Source: Microbulbifer sp. TB1203 (GTDB lineage: Bacteria; Pseudomonadota; Gammaproteobacteria; Pseudomonadales; Cellvibrionaceae). From it: DNA of 64,000 bases. Shown here one piece after another: positions 25,377 to 34,780 of this stretch. Under the pieces are notes generated by a model. The model was not told the origin of the DNA. It saw only the letters and a program-made list of their open reading frames with translations, and ran no database searches. Within the stretch, counting starts at the first letter, position 1. Every line of letters begins with the position of its first letter. Made by a program: the position numbers and the translations under genes. The stretch covers positions 2,491,501 to 2,555,500 of the forward strand of contig NZ_CP116899.1 of the NCBI RefSeq assembly GCF_030997045.1. The letters run 5' to 3'.

Positions 25377-26114
25377 TCAAATCGCCAGCGACGCCCGCCG
25401 CCTGCGGCGGGCCTGGGTAATCAGCAGGGAGAACATCAGCAGGGCCACGCTGATAATAAAAATGGACAGGCCGAGATAATCTCCGCCCATGGACCCGAGG
25501 AAGGTGGCCGGGGGGATATCCCCCGTATATTGGTATCTCGCCGCCGCCATACCGGTGTAGTGCATACCGCAGACCGCCACCCCGGCGATGGTGGCGCTGC
25601 CGAAAATCTGCCAGGAACCGCGCATACGGAAAGCCATCCACAGAGCCACCGAGGATGCGATCACCGCGATAACCACCGAGATGATCAGCAGGTTCAGGTC
25701 GTAACCAACCTCCGCCGGCATCAGCATGGCCGCCATACCGGTGTAGTGCATACCGGCCACGCCGCAGCCCATAAAGAAGCCGGCGAGCAGCAGTTTATCG
25801 AGGCTGAACACACCGAGTCCCGCAATGGCCAGCCCAATGGAGCAAGCGCCGATTGCAATCAACGCGGATACCAGAGTAGTCAATACGTCGTAGGCGACGG
25901 GTATATCCATCTTATAAGCCAGCATGGCGATAAAGTGCATGGCCCAGATCGCACCACCGCCCATGGCTGCACCCGCTGCGAGAATTGCGTTGCGTTTTTC
26001 CCTGCCGCCCCGTGCCTGGGGTATGCCAATCGCCAGCTGCAGGGCCGTAAAAGCGCCTAAAACGGATATCACATAAGACAAGGCTACTAATGTGAGGTTA
26101 TAGTGGCCGAACAT
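25377..26114 (-). CDS. MHYT-domain integral membrane sensor protein, stand-alone
   Basis: 245 residues with seven predicted helices. The three MHYT motifs appear as AMHFIAM, GMHYTGMAAM and GMHYTGMAAA, placing Met and His at the outer membrane face. Family knowledge predicts copper-mediated sensing of O2, CO or NO. MHYT is usually fused to GGDEF/EAL or kinase domains; here the protein stops after the membrane part with a short basic tail (RRRRRAS). GGGAG precedes the ATG. It lies 53 bases behind the ACT+V4R gene on the same strand, probably one operon, so that protein may be its output partner. Confidence 0.9.
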   Translation of the reverse strand: MFGHYNLTLVALSYVISVLGAFTALQLAIGIPQARGGREKRNAILAAGAAMGGGAIWAMHFIAMLAYKMDIPVAYDVLTTLVSALIAIGACSIGLAIAGLGVFSLDKLLLAGFFMGCGVAGMHYTGMAAMLMPAEVGYDLNLLIISVVIAVIASSVALWMAFRMRGSWQIFGSATIAGVAVCGMHYTGMAAARYQYTGDIPPATFLGSMGGDYLGLSIFIISVALLMFSLLITQARRRRRASLAI

Positions 26115-26167
26115 TGTTTGCTCCCGGATTTCCCGGCTTACCTGCCTTTATGTAAAAATATTTCCAA

Positions 26168-26938
26168 TCAACTCATCACCTCAAAAATACAATCCTCCGC
26201 ACCATCGCTGCGGCAACAGACCTCCCGCACAGTCACCTGCCCCTCCACGCCCGATTCCTGCAAAACTCCCTGCAGAAAACCGCAGAAAAAATCCCCGTTG
26301 CGACAGCGGCTGCCGGGTATGCACAAAGGGTTGTTCTTAATGCGCAGCGCGTGACCCTTCAGGTCGGCGGAGAGCAGATTGCGCATGGCCGGCAGGGCGA
26401 TCTGCTTGAGTGCGCTATCGAGATCCAGGCGGCCGCCCAGGGCATAATCCCGTTTGTACACCCAGACCCCCACCCGGCGGCCCGCGAATTCCATACTCGC
26501 GCCTTTCTGCCCATCCGGGAGCTTGTTGCGCATACTCAGCAGGCGGGGGAAGATTCTCGGATATTCTTTCGCCAGAGTGGGCAGCTCCGCCTCCACCAGG
26601 CCCACCGCCGGAGCGCTGCATATCCCGTCCTTCAGGCTGCGGCCCACCGGATGGGGGATACGCCGCGGGGGTATCTGCATCGGGGTGGTGGAGGGGGAGT
26701 TGGAGGCCACCTGGTGCTCAGACTCGAAGCTGAACACCATGGGATGGGAGCCCATCCGCTCCTCCAGCTCCAGCAACCGTTCCTCCCTGCCACTGACCCG
26801 CAGCCAGAGTTCAACACCTCCATCGAGGACGGACATTCTCTGTCGCAGCAGGGAAAAGCCGCTCTGGATAATCAGATTCCCCAGCTCGCGCAGCAAACCC
26901 TCGCGACGATCGGACAACACGGTAAATTCGACTTCCAT
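26168..26938 (-). CDS. ACT-like plus V4R-domain protein
   Basis: 256 residues, soluble. The N-terminus (FTVLSDRREGLLRELGNLII, about 5-75) has an ACT-like beta-alpha-beta pattern. A Pro/Ser/Thr-rich linker follows. The C-terminal half ends GDFFCGFLQGVLQ and REVCCRSDGAEDCIFEV, the cysteine-rich signature of V4R (4-vinyl reductase) domains, which bind small hydrophobic ligands or metal through conserved Cys. A ribosome site AAGGTAAAC precedes the ATG. The MHYT membrane protein follows. Family members act as ligand-sensing input domains, so a gas- or ligand-responsive pair is plausible but unproven. Confidence 0.65.
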   Translation of the reverse strand: MEVEFTVLSDRREGLLRELGNLIIQSGFSLLRQRMSVLDGGVELWLRVSGREERLLELEERMGSHPMVFSFESEHQVASNSPSTTPMQIPPRRIPHPVGRSLKDGICSAPAVGLVEAELPTLAKEYPRIFPRLLSMRNKLPDGQKGASMEFAGRRVGVWVYKRDYALGGRLDLDSALKQIALPAMRNLLSADLKGHALRIKNNPLCIPGSRCRNGDFFCGFLQGVLQESGVEGQVTVREVCCRSDGAEDCIFEVMS

Positions 26939-27288
26939 TGTTTACCTTATATTTATCGGCCTGACCGGATATTTGGTTTTGCTATCGACGCAGCAACGGA
27001 ACCGGGAACTGCTGTCCCGAAGACGTATTTTTAGTTCTTCTATGCATAGCACCAATTTCGCACCTCACAAGTTATTGGCGCCAGATCCTTCGCCAAGAAT
27101 GAGATCCGTGCAATCGGTCACAGAAGTGGTAATGGAGGGAAAAAGAAATTGTCAGGAGGGAATAGTGATAGGGCGTTTCTAAAAATCGGGAGCCCTACGG
27201 CATCAATTTTTAGAGGACATTTTAGTGAAATATCACGTCACATCAGGAAGCGGGCTGTTGCAAAATGCTCGCAACAGCCCGAAGTCCG
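26939..27288. other. 350-base intergenic region
   Basis: No gene seen. It holds a long-loop inverted repeat (CTAAAAAT 27179-27186 and ATTTTTAG 27206-27213) and the strong hairpin at 27251-27281. Confidence 0.5.
27251..27281. terminator. Perfect 11-bp stem-loop after the lipoprotein gene
   Basis: CGGGCTGTTGC and GCAACAGCCCG flank a 9-base loop just behind the lipoprotein stop. There is no U-run, so it may be an mRNA 3' stabiliser or Rho-type end rather than an intrinsic terminator. Confidence 0.5.
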
Positions 27289-27714
27289 CTAGCGCTCAGC
27301 GCCCTCTCGGCACTCACCGCGCACTTCGCCGCCAGCAGCGTAGACGCTGCGCTCCAGTTCGAAATACCCCTGGCGGCAAAATCCGGTCTCAGTCAGTTTC
27401 TGTTCCATGGCCCGATCAAACTGCAACTCGCTGCGCACCCCGCTGCCATTGTGCGCCATATTGCGGCCCATGCGGCTGCCGCCGACGCCGCTTTCGGTAA
27501 AGGGGCGCGGCACACCCGCGCGCAGTACTTCCAGAGAATAGGTGAAGCGCTTGGCGCCATTGGCCGCGATCTCCGTGTGAAAGGATTCCTTCAGACCCGG
27601 TATCGGCAGCGGCTGCTCACTGGCACAAGCGAGAACAAACAGCGGCAGGGAAAAAGCCACAAACCGCCGAAGCCCAAAGGCTCGAATAAAACTACTCACT
27701 GTTGCTTTTTTCAT
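27289..27714 (-). CDS. Small lipoprotein of unknown function
   Basis: 141 residues. A basic N-terminus and hydrophobic helix end in a lipobox, PLFVLAC followed by AS, so the mature protein starts at a lipidated Cys about residue 30. The mature part is roughly 110 residues with two further Cys (GFCRQGYFEL and GECREG), which may form a disulfide. A strong ribosome site (GAGGAGATC) lies before the ATG. No family recognised. Ser at +2 after Cys predicts outer-membrane sorting. Confidence 0.75.
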   Translation of the reverse strand: MKKATVSSFIRAFGLRRFVAFSLPLFVLACASEQPLPIPGLKESFHTEIAANGAKRFTYSLEVLRAGVPRPFTESGVGGSRMGRNMAHNGSGVRSELQFDRAMEQKLTETGFCRQGYFELERSVYAAGGEVRGECREGAER

Positions 27715-27800
27715 TCAGATCTCCTCGCTCCGCGCCATTCTTCCAGCGCCGTATAAAATTTTGTTTTTTGGTTCCAACAACCACAATACAAGTCCGCCAG

Positions 27801-28769
27801 CTACTCCAGATACCCGGATATATCGATCCAGGCAATTCCGTTCGGGGTTCCCGTCGCTCCCGGACTCTGCAGGGCAACGAGCGCCAGTTTTGTCCCGTCC
27901 GGAAAAAACTTCGCATGCTGTGCCTGATAGCCCGGATCGGTCAGCTGCTTCGAGGCCTTCCCGGGATTTTTCGTGTCGAACAGGTAAATGGCATAACCTT
28001 CCCCACTGCGCGCCGATTCAAAGACGACATAGCGGCCGTCCGGCGACCAGGCGGGTGCGCGCCCCTGGTACTGTTCGTTGTAGCAGTCTATCGGGGCGCC
28101 CTGTTCGAGCGGTGCCGAGGTGAATACAGGGGCATTCCCGGAATTGAGGAAAATGTAATTGGCATCCTGGTTGTATCCACTGGGTGCCGGGTGTGACCCC
28201 TTGGGCCAGTTTGCAATGTCGGGTTGGCCGGCAAAAGCCACCAGCAGGTCGTTGACCGGATTCACCGCGGGCATGCCGCCAAACAGCGCATTGCCATCGG
28301 CGTCACTGCCGTTCATGTTGGCCCAGACTATTCCGCCGGATGTGTCGATCCGGCTGTTGCTCGGCCGCGGCTTCGCCGAAGTGCTGCCGTTCTCGACGGT
28401 GAGCGTCGCCCCGTCCGGGGACCAGGCCGGATAATTGAGGCCATTTGTGCCGCCGATCTGCCACGGCGAGGTGCCGTCGCCGTCCGCGATCCAGACGGAT
28501 TGCGCATCTCCGTTGAAAGCGACGGTGTTCGCCGCCCAACACCAATCCGCCCGCGTCTGTTGATCGGGGCCCCCCGCCGGTATGAATACGACCGGATCGG
28601 GATCGCCCAGATCGTCGACCACATAGAGGGTGGTATCGCCGGCGGGGGCTCCGGACTGGAATACTGTCCGCTCGAAAATGACAACCGTCCCGTCGGGCCC
28701 CACTGCCGGCCGGTAGTCGCTGTAGTGCGGGTCCTGTGTGATGAAATTCAGGATCGGGTACTGATCCAT
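27801..28769 (-). CDS. PD40/TolB-like beta-propeller protein, apparently cytoplasmic
   Basis: 322 residues from ATG 28769, chosen because GAGGAG lies nine bases before it. Repeated PD40 blades are visible: YPAWSPDGATLTVE, APAWSPDGRYVVFESARSG and AKFFPDGTKLALVAL. These resemble TolB or the propeller of prolyl oligopeptidases, but there is no protease domain. No signal peptide follows the chosen start (MDQYPILNF), unlike periplasmic TolB. It probably binds a protein or ligand. Function unknown. The lipoprotein gene follows on the same strand. Confidence 0.7.
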   Translation of the reverse strand: MDQYPILNFITQDPHYSDYRPAVGPDGTVVIFERTVFQSGAPAGDTTLYVVDDLGDPDPVVFIPAGGPDQQTRADWCWAANTVAFNGDAQSVWIADGDGTSPWQIGGTNGLNYPAWSPDGATLTVENGSTSAKPRPSNSRIDTSGGIVWANMNGSDADGNALFGGMPAVNPVNDLLVAFAGQPDIANWPKGSHPAPSGYNQDANYIFLNSGNAPVFTSAPLEQGAPIDCYNEQYQGRAPAWSPDGRYVVFESARSGEGYAIYLFDTKNPGKASKQLTDPGYQAQHAKFFPDGTKLALVALQSPGATGTPNGIAWIDISGYLE

Positions 28770-28877
28770 AGTCCGCTCCTCTGATCGTTGCCGGGCATAC
28801 AGCGCACGGATTTTTGAATTCCCCATCCGACGGGAAAACCGGCAGCTTGCAATCCGATAGTGGTCCCGACAAAAGGG

Positions 28878-29714
28878 CTATTTGAATACTACGGTCTTGT
28901 TGCCGTGAATAAACACCCGCTCCTCCAAAACCAGTTGTAACGCACGGCTCAGTACCAGTTTCTCCACATCGCGCCCGGCAGTCGCCATGGCATCGGCGGA
29001 ATAGGCGTGGTCCACATGAATGATGTCCTGCTCGATGATCGGCCCCTCGTCCAGATCGTTGGTGACGAAATGGGCAGTGGCGCCGATGATCTTCACTCCG
29101 CGGGCAAACGCCTGCTGATAGGGTCTGGCGCCGATGAATGCCGGTAAAAAGGAGTGGTGAATATTGATGATCCGCCCCCGGTAGCGGGTTACGAAAGCGG
29201 GGGTGAGCACGCGCATATATTTGGCCAGCACCAGGTAATCCGGCTGGTAGCCGTCCACCAGCGCCGCAACCCGCTCCTCGTGCTGCTCCCGTTCCAGGCC
29301 GTCCGCCGGCAGGCAGTGGAAGGGGATATCGAACTTCTCCACCAGCCCGCCCAGGTCCGGGTGGTTGCCGATCACCGCGGCGATCTCCACATCCAGGGCC
29401 CCGGAGTAGCACTTCATCAGGATGTCGCCCAGGCAGTGGGGCTCGCGGGTGACCATCAGCACCAGGCGCTTGCGCCCGCTGGCCACCAGGCGCCGCTCCG
29501 CGCCCTCCGGCAGGGCCATGTCCAGGTCCTCCAGCAGGGTGGTATCGTTGAAATTGCCCTCCAGCGCCGTGCGCATGAAGAATCGCCCCTGCTGCCGATC
29601 CACGAACTCGTCGTTCTTGGTGATATTGAGCTGGTGCTTGTAGCAAATATTGGTGATCTTGGCGATCAGGCCCTTGGCATCGGGGCAGTCGGTCAGCAGT
29701 ATCTTCTTTTCCAT
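28878..29714 (-). CDS. purU: Formyltetrahydrofolate deformylase
   Basis: 278 residues from ATG 29714. An N-terminal ACT domain (ILLTDCPDAKGLIAKITNICY) precedes a formyltransferase-fold hydrolase domain. The catalytic Asn-His-Asp set is seen in INIHHSFLPAF, GATAHFVTNDLDEGPII and neighbours. It releases formate from 10-formyl-THF, balancing one-carbon and glycine pools, which suits the nearby gcvP. It is divergent from pepQ across 78 bases. Confidence 0.95.
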   Translation of the reverse strand: MEKKILLTDCPDAKGLIAKITNICYKHQLNITKNDEFVDRQQGRFFMRTALEGNFNDTTLLEDLDMALPEGAERRLVASGRKRLVLMVTREPHCLGDILMKCYSGALDVEIAAVIGNHPDLGGLVEKFDIPFHCLPADGLEREQHEERVAALVDGYQPDYLVLAKYMRVLTPAFVTRYRGRIINIHHSFLPAFIGARPYQQAFARGVKIIGATAHFVTNDLDEGPIIEQDIIHVDHAYSADAMATAGRDVEKLVLSRALQLVLEERVFIHGNKTVVFK

Positions 29715-29792
29715 GGTCAAAATTCAGGCCAAACGTTCGGTGCCCAAACTATACACTATGGCGGATTATTGATTCACACACTAAGGGCTGTT

Positions 29793-31115
29793 ATGGACAA
29801 GAACCTCTATGCCGAGCATATCGCCATCCTGCGCAACCGCTACGACGCCATCCTCGAGGAGTGCGGCTACGACACCCTGAATGTCTTCAGCGGCGCGCCC
29901 AAAGTACAGTTCCAGGACGACAACTACTATCCGTTCAAAGCCAACCCGCAGTTCAAGGCCCTGGTGCCGGTCACCGACAACCCCCACAGCTGGATCATCT
30001 ACCGCCGCGGGCAGAAGCCCAGACTGCTGTTCTACCGCCCGGTGGACTTCTGGCACTATGTGCCGCCGGCGCCGGACACCTTCTGGAGCGATCACTACGA
30101 TATCGAGCTGCTGGGCAAACCGGCGGATGCAAAGGCATTTCTCGGCGACAACTCTTCCCTTGAAAAGACGGCCTTTATCGGCGAGACCCAGAGCCTCGAC
30201 GGCTGGCCCATCGGCATCCCCAACCCGGAAGCCCTGATCGCCCGGCTGCACTGGGCGCGGGCCTACAAGACCCCCTACGAAATGGCCTGCCTGCGGGAGG
30301 CCAACCGCATCGCGGTGGGGGCCCACCGGGCCGCGGAGGACGCCTTCCGCGGCGGCGCCAGCGAGTTCGAGATCAACATGGCCTACCTGGCGGCTGCCGG
30401 CCAGGGCGAGAACCGTATGCCCTACGGCAATATCGTCGCGCTCAACAGCCACGCGGCTATCCTGCACTACACCCACCTGTCCACCGAGCGTTTGCCGGAA
30501 GCAAACCTGAAAAGCTTCCTGATAGACGCGGGGGCCGACTGCCACGGTTACGCCGCGGATATCACCCGCAGCTACGCCTTCCGCGACGGCGACTACGCGA
30601 CACTGGTCCAGGCAATGGACGAGATGCAACAGGGCCTGGTGGCACAGATGCGGGTGGGCCTGGCCTACCCGGACCTGCACCGGGACTGCCATCTCAGGGT
30701 GGCCGGGATCCTGCAGCGGTTCGGCGTGATCGCGACGTCGCCGGAGAGCGCGGTGGAATCCGGCCTCAGCCGCACCTTCCTCCCCCACGGCCTGGGCCAC
30801 TTCCTCGGCCTGCAGGTGCACGATGTGGGCGGCCACCAGACGGCGCCGGAGGGCGGTACCACCCCACCGCTGGCGGAATACCCCTTCCTGCGCACCACCC
30901 GCACCATCGAGGCGGGCCAGGTGTTCACCATCGAACCGGGACTCTACTTTATCGACAGCCTGCTGGCGGAGTTGAAAGACTCCCCTCTGGCGAAGGAGGT
31001 GAACTGGGACAAGGTGGACGCCTTCCGCCCCTACGGCGGTGTGCGTATCGAGGACAATGTGATAGTGCATGCGGACCGGGTGGAGAACATGACCCGGGAC
31101 TGCTACGCGGAATAG
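29793..31115 (+). CDS. pepQ: Xaa-Pro dipeptidase
   Basis: 440 residues (E. coli PepQ is 443), starting at an ATG preceded by AAGGG. This M24 metallopeptidase splits dipeptides with C-terminal proline. The N-terminal domain with FQDDNYYPFKANPQFK is followed by the pita-bread fold. Metal ligands lie in DAGADCHGYAADITRSY (two Asp), HGLGHFLGLQVHDVGG (His), TIEPGLYF (Glu) and GGVRIEDN (Glu). It stands alone and converges on metE through a cluster of REP elements. Confidence 0.95.
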   Translation: MDKNLYAEHIAILRNRYDAILEECGYDTLNVFSGAPKVQFQDDNYYPFKANPQFKALVPVTDNPHSWIIYRRGQKPRLLFYRPVDFWHYVPPAPDTFWSDHYDIELLGKPADAKAFLGDNSSLEKTAFIGETQSLDGWPIGIPNPEALIARLHWARAYKTPYEMACLREANRIAVGAHRAAEDAFRGGASEFEINMAYLAAAGQGENRMPYGNIVALNSHAAILHYTHLSTERLPEANLKSFLIDAGADCHGYAADITRSYAFRDGDYATLVQAMDEMQQGLVAQMRVGLAYPDLHRDCHLRVAGILQRFGVIATSPESAVESGLSRTFLPHGLGHFLGLQVHDVGGHQTAPEGGTTPPLAEYPFLRTTRTIEAGQVFTIEPGLYFIDSLLAELKDSPLAKEVNWDKVDAFRPYGGVRIEDNVIVHADRVENMTRDCYAE

Positions 31116-31154
31116 ATTCCCCCGGGATCGCGCTTTCCCTTCTTACTATTCGCC

Positions 31155-31281
31155 CTGTAGGAGCGGCGGGGCGGCCATCCGCCCATGGCCGCGATCAGAC
31201 TTCCTGCCAACTGAGAACCCGATCGCGGGCATGGCCCGCTCCTACAGGGTCCTGGTAGGAGCGGGCCATGCCCGCGATCAA
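31155..31281. repeat. Cluster of three REP elements between pepQ and metE
   Basis: Units CTGTAGGAGCGG...GGCCGCGATCA (31155-31197), its inverted form GATCGCGGGCATGGCCCGCTCC (31220-31247, shown here in part), and a further direct copy GTAGGAGCGGGCC (31254-31280). It sits at the convergent gene ends, the usual place for REP/BIME clusters. Confidence 0.88.
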
Positions 31282-31294
31282 TTTTTTAAGAAAA

Positions 31295-33529
31295 TCAGGC
31301 CGCCAATTCCGCGCGCAAAGTGCGCGCCGCCTCCACCATATTCAGCAGCGACGTACCCACCTCCGCCCAGTTGCGGGTCTTGAGGCCGCAATCAGGATTC
31401 ACCCAGAGCTTTTCCGGGGGGATCGCTTCGGCGATTTTTCTCAGCCGCGCCACCAATTCCTCCCGCTCCGGCACATTGGGCGAGTGGATATCGTAAATGC
31501 CCGGGCCTATTTCGTTCGGGTAACCGCCGTTCTTGCCGGCAAAGGCGTGCAGCAGTTGCAGATCCGAACGCGCGGACTCGATGGTGATGACATCCGCGTC
31601 CAGCGCCACTATCGCATTCATGATTGCGTTGAAGTTGCTGTAGCACATATGGGTATGGATCTGGGTCTCCGGCTTCACCTTGCTGCAGGTATAGCGGAAA
31701 CAGGCCACCGCCCAGCTGAAATAATCCTGGTGCTCCGATTCCCGCAGCGGTACCCCTTCGCGCAGGGCCGGCTCGTCGATCTGGATAATGCCGATGCCGG
31801 CGGCTTCCAGGTCGAGCACTTCCTGCCGCAGCGCCTTGGCGATTTGCAGGCAGCTCTCGCTGCGCGGAATATCCTCGCGGGGGAACGACCAGTTGAGAAT
31901 GGTCACCGGCCCGGTGAGCATGCCCTTGACCGGTTTTTTGGTCAGGCTCTGGGCGTAGCTGCTCCACTCCACGGTCATAGGTTCGGGGCGGGAGATATCT
32001 CCAAAAATGATCGGCGGCTTTACGCAGCGGGAACCGTAGCTCTGTACCCAGCCGTTGCCGGTGTGTACAAATCCATCCAACTGCTCGCCGAAATATTCCA
32101 CCATGTCGTTGCGCTCCGCCTCGCCGTGCACCAGCACATCCAGGCCGAGTATTTCCTGGCGGCGGATGGCTTCGGCGATTTCCGCGCGCAGGTGTTCCTT
32201 GTAATCCGTTTCGGAAATCTCCCCATTGCGAAACTGTTTGCGCACACTGCGCAGCAGGTCAGTTTGCGGGAAGGAACCGATGGTGGTGGTGGGCAGCGGC
32301 GGCAGTTGCCAGCGCTCGCGCTGCAGGGCGGCGCGCTCCCCGTAGGCTTGCGGACGCCAAGTGTCCTCCAGTTCCGCCGCCACCGCGGTGGCCGCCGAGG
32401 GCGTCGCGGATTCTTCACCGGCGGTCGCCTCGCCCTTCAGGAGGGACTGCAACTGGCCGAGTTCATTGAGCTTCTGACGGCTGTAGGCCAGTTTCCGCAG
32501 CTGTTCCGCGGGCAGTGCGGTCTCCGTTTCCAGGTCCACCGGGCAGTGCAGCAGCGAACAGCTGGCGGAAAGCCACAGGCGCTCGCCCAGTTGCTGCTCC
32601 AGCGGCTGCAGCTGTCGGTGCCATTTGCCCAGGTCGCCGCGCCAGACATTGCGCCCGTTCAACACGCCGAGGGACAGCACCTGGTTTTCGCCCAGCGCCT
32701 CCACGGCCGCGGGCAGTTCTTCCGGCCCGCGCACGCAGTCGATATGCACCCCGGCCACCGGCAGGGAGAAGGCCAGGGGCAGGTTTTCCCGCAGGGAGGA
32801 AAAATAGGTGGCCAGCAGCAGCTTGAGCGAAGGCGCGGCCGCGGCGAGCTGCTGGTACGCCGGCGCGAAGATATCGCACCAGGTTGCGGGCAGGTCCAGC
32901 CCCAGGATCGGCTCGTCGATCTGCACCCAGTCGACACCGGCGCCGGCGATCTGCTGCAGCAGCTGTTCGTAGCAGGGCAGCAGTTTCGGCAGCAGATCCA
33001 GCGCCTCGCCCTCGGCGCGACCCAGCCACAGGTAGGTCAGCGGGCCTATCACCACCGGCTTGGCGCTGTGCCCCTGGGACTGGGCCTCGCGCACCTCTTC
33101 CAGCAGCCAATCGCTGTCCAGCGCGAACGACTGGTCCGCGGCAAATTCCGGCACCAGGTAGTGGTAGTTGGTATCGAACCATTTGGTCATGGCGCTGGCC
33201 GCCACCGGCTCGCCGGACGGCGCGCGGCCGCGCGCCAGGCGGAAGTACTGGTCCAGCTTGCTGTCCGCGGCACCCTCATCGAAGCGCGCCGGCACCACGC
33301 CGAACATCAGTGTGTGGTTGAGCACCTGGTCGTACCAGGCGAAATCGCCCACGGCGACGCGGGAGAGCCCCGCATCCCGCTGCGCCCGCCAGTTACCGCG
33401 GCGAATCTCCGCGCCCACCGCCAGCAGCTCCTGTTGCGAAATATCGCCTTTCCAGTAGGCCTCCTGGGCCTTTTTCAGTTCGCGGCCGGCGCCGATGCGC
33501 GGGTAGCCGAGGATATGTGTCTGTGTCAT
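31295..33529 (-). CDS. metE: Cobalamin-independent methionine synthase
   Basis: 744 residues, close to the usual 755. It transfers methyl from 5-methyl-THF-polyglutamate to homocysteine. The N-terminal barrel starts LGYPRIGAGRELKKA. The C-terminal barrel holds the zinc ligands in HTHMCYSNF (His, Cys), the Glu in TIESARS and the Cys in NPDCGLKTR. AAGGAAGG precedes the ATG. The divergent neighbour is MetR, its classical activator, but REP elements lie between the two starts. Confidence 0.97.
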   Translation of the reverse strand: MTQTHILGYPRIGAGRELKKAQEAYWKGDISQQELLAVGAEIRRGNWRAQRDAGLSRVAVGDFAWYDQVLNHTLMFGVVPARFDEGAADSKLDQYFRLARGRAPSGEPVAASAMTKWFDTNYHYLVPEFAADQSFALDSDWLLEEVREAQSQGHSAKPVVIGPLTYLWLGRAEGEALDLLPKLLPCYEQLLQQIAGAGVDWVQIDEPILGLDLPATWCDIFAPAYQQLAAAAPSLKLLLATYFSSLRENLPLAFSLPVAGVHIDCVRGPEELPAAVEALGENQVLSLGVLNGRNVWRGDLGKWHRQLQPLEQQLGERLWLSASCSLLHCPVDLETETALPAEQLRKLAYSRQKLNELGQLQSLLKGEATAGEESATPSAATAVAAELEDTWRPQAYGERAALQRERWQLPPLPTTTIGSFPQTDLLRSVRKQFRNGEISETDYKEHLRAEIAEAIRRQEILGLDVLVHGEAERNDMVEYFGEQLDGFVHTGNGWVQSYGSRCVKPPIIFGDISRPEPMTVEWSSYAQSLTKKPVKGMLTGPVTILNWSFPREDIPRSESCLQIAKALRQEVLDLEAAGIGIIQIDEPALREGVPLRESEHQDYFSWAVACFRYTCSKVKPETQIHTHMCYSNFNAIMNAIVALDADVITIESARSDLQLLHAFAGKNGGYPNEIGPGIYDIHSPNVPEREELVARLRKIAEAIPPEKLWVNPDCGLKTRNWAEVGTSLLNMVEAARTLRAELAA

Positions 33530-33561
33530 TTGCCTTCCTTCCTGTCAATTCGCTGATCGTT

Positions 33562-33702
33562 CTGTAGGAGCGGCGGGGCGGCCGTCCGCCCATGGCCGCG
33601 ATCGATGCTCGAAGAATGGGCAGAGTCCGATCGCGGCCACGGGCCGCTCCTGCGGGAGACGGGCCTGCGGCCCGTAGCCGAGCTGGGGCTCGGCGCTCCC
33701 GG
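33562..33702. repeat. REP pair plus second-family palindrome between metE and metR
   Basis: TGTAGGAGCGG (33562) and its inverted partner GGGCCGCTCCTGC (to 33654) are followed directly by the AGCCGAGCTGGGGCTCGGCG unit (to 33702). They occupy most of the metE-metR regulatory interval. I saw no exact TGAA-N5-TTCA MetR box in what remains. Confidence 0.85.
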
Positions 33703-33785
33703 CGGAAATTCGGGGTTGATTCTGAGGGGCAGGTGTTATTCAATCAATTTCATATTTTTTGCCCTGAACGTGAATTTTCCTAAAG

Positions 33786-34706
33786 ATGATCGAACTGCGA
33801 CATTTGCGGGCGCTTACTTTGCTGCGGGAGACCGGCAGCATGGTGCGCGCCGCGGAGCGGCTGCACCTGACCCAGTCCGCCCTCTCCCACCTGTTCCGCG
33901 AGATGGAGGAGCGGCACGACCAGGCGCTGTTCGTGCGCAAGTCGCGCCCGCTGCGCTTTACCAGCGCCGGGCTGCGGCTGCTGCAGCTGGCGGACGAGGT
34001 CATGCCCCGAGTGACGCTGGCCCAGCGGGACCTGGCGCGGCTGGCCTCCGGCCAGGCGGGGCGGCTGAATATCGCCATCGAGTGCCACAGCTGCTATCAA
34101 TGGCTGATGCCCACCCTGGACCATTACCGGGACAACTGGCCGGAGGTGGAACTGGACCTTTCCAGCGGCTTCCACTTCGCGCCATTGCCTGCGCTGGTGC
34201 GCGGCGACCTGGACCTGGTGGTGACCTCCAACCCGGACCCGGAACTGAAAGGCATCCACTACCAACCACTGTTCAGCTTCGAGATGTGCCTGGCGGTGAG
34301 CCGCAAACACCCGCTGGCGGAGAAGAGCTGGGTGGCCCCGGTGGATCTGGCCGGCGAGGTGCAGATCACCTACCCGGTGGAACGGGAGCGGCTGGATATC
34401 TTCCAGCACTTCCTCGACCCCGCCGGCGTGGAACCGGCGGAAATACGCACCGCGGAACTCACCGTAATGATGGTGCAGCTGGCGGCCAGCGGCCGCGGCG
34501 TCTGCGCGCTGCCCAACTGGGCGCTACATGAATATCTGCAGAAGGGCTTTATCGCCCAGTTGCGATTGGGGGAAAAAGGACTGTGGAGCACCCTCTACGC
34601 GGCGGTGCGCGAGGAGATGCTGGAGCAGGCATTTCTGGAGGATTTTTTACATACTGCGCGGGAGACCAGTTTTGCCGATTTAAAGGGTATTCGCACTGCG
34701 AACTGA
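33786..34706 (+). CDS. metR: LysR-family transcriptional activator of methionine genes
   Basis: 306 residues. The winged helix-turn-helix (LRETGSMVRAAERLHLTQSA, about 13-32) and LFVRKSRPLRFT match E. coli MetR closely. So do the effector-domain stretches IAIECHSCYQWLMP, LDLVVTSNP, ITYPVERERLDIF and GLWSTLYAAVRE. MetR senses homocysteine and activates metE, the divergent neighbour. That pairing supports the assignment. Confidence 0.93.
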   Translation: MIELRHLRALTLLRETGSMVRAAERLHLTQSALSHLFREMEERHDQALFVRKSRPLRFTSAGLRLLQLADEVMPRVTLAQRDLARLASGQAGRLNIAIECHSCYQWLMPTLDHYRDNWPEVELDLSSGFHFAPLPALVRGDLDLVVTSNPDPELKGIHYQPLFSFEMCLAVSRKHPLAEKSWVAPVDLAGEVQITYPVERERLDIFQHFLDPAGVEPAEIRTAELTVMMVQLAASGRGVCALPNWALHEYLQKGFIAQLRLGEKGLWSTLYAAVREEMLEQAFLEDFLHTARETSFADLKGIRTAN

Positions 34707-34780
34707 AGGCAGAATTCCCGCGAGACAAATGCTTCCCGACACGCTAATGTAGCTTCCGCGAAATATAAGGGGAAACACCC

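Noticed and set aside
31268..33556. 762-codon frame opposite metE
   Set aside because: Composition is that of antisense DNA; metE is complete on the other strand.
33530..33785. MetR binding boxes between metE and metR
   Set aside because: Partial TGAA/TTCA half-sites occur but none at the standard spacing; REPs fill most of the region.
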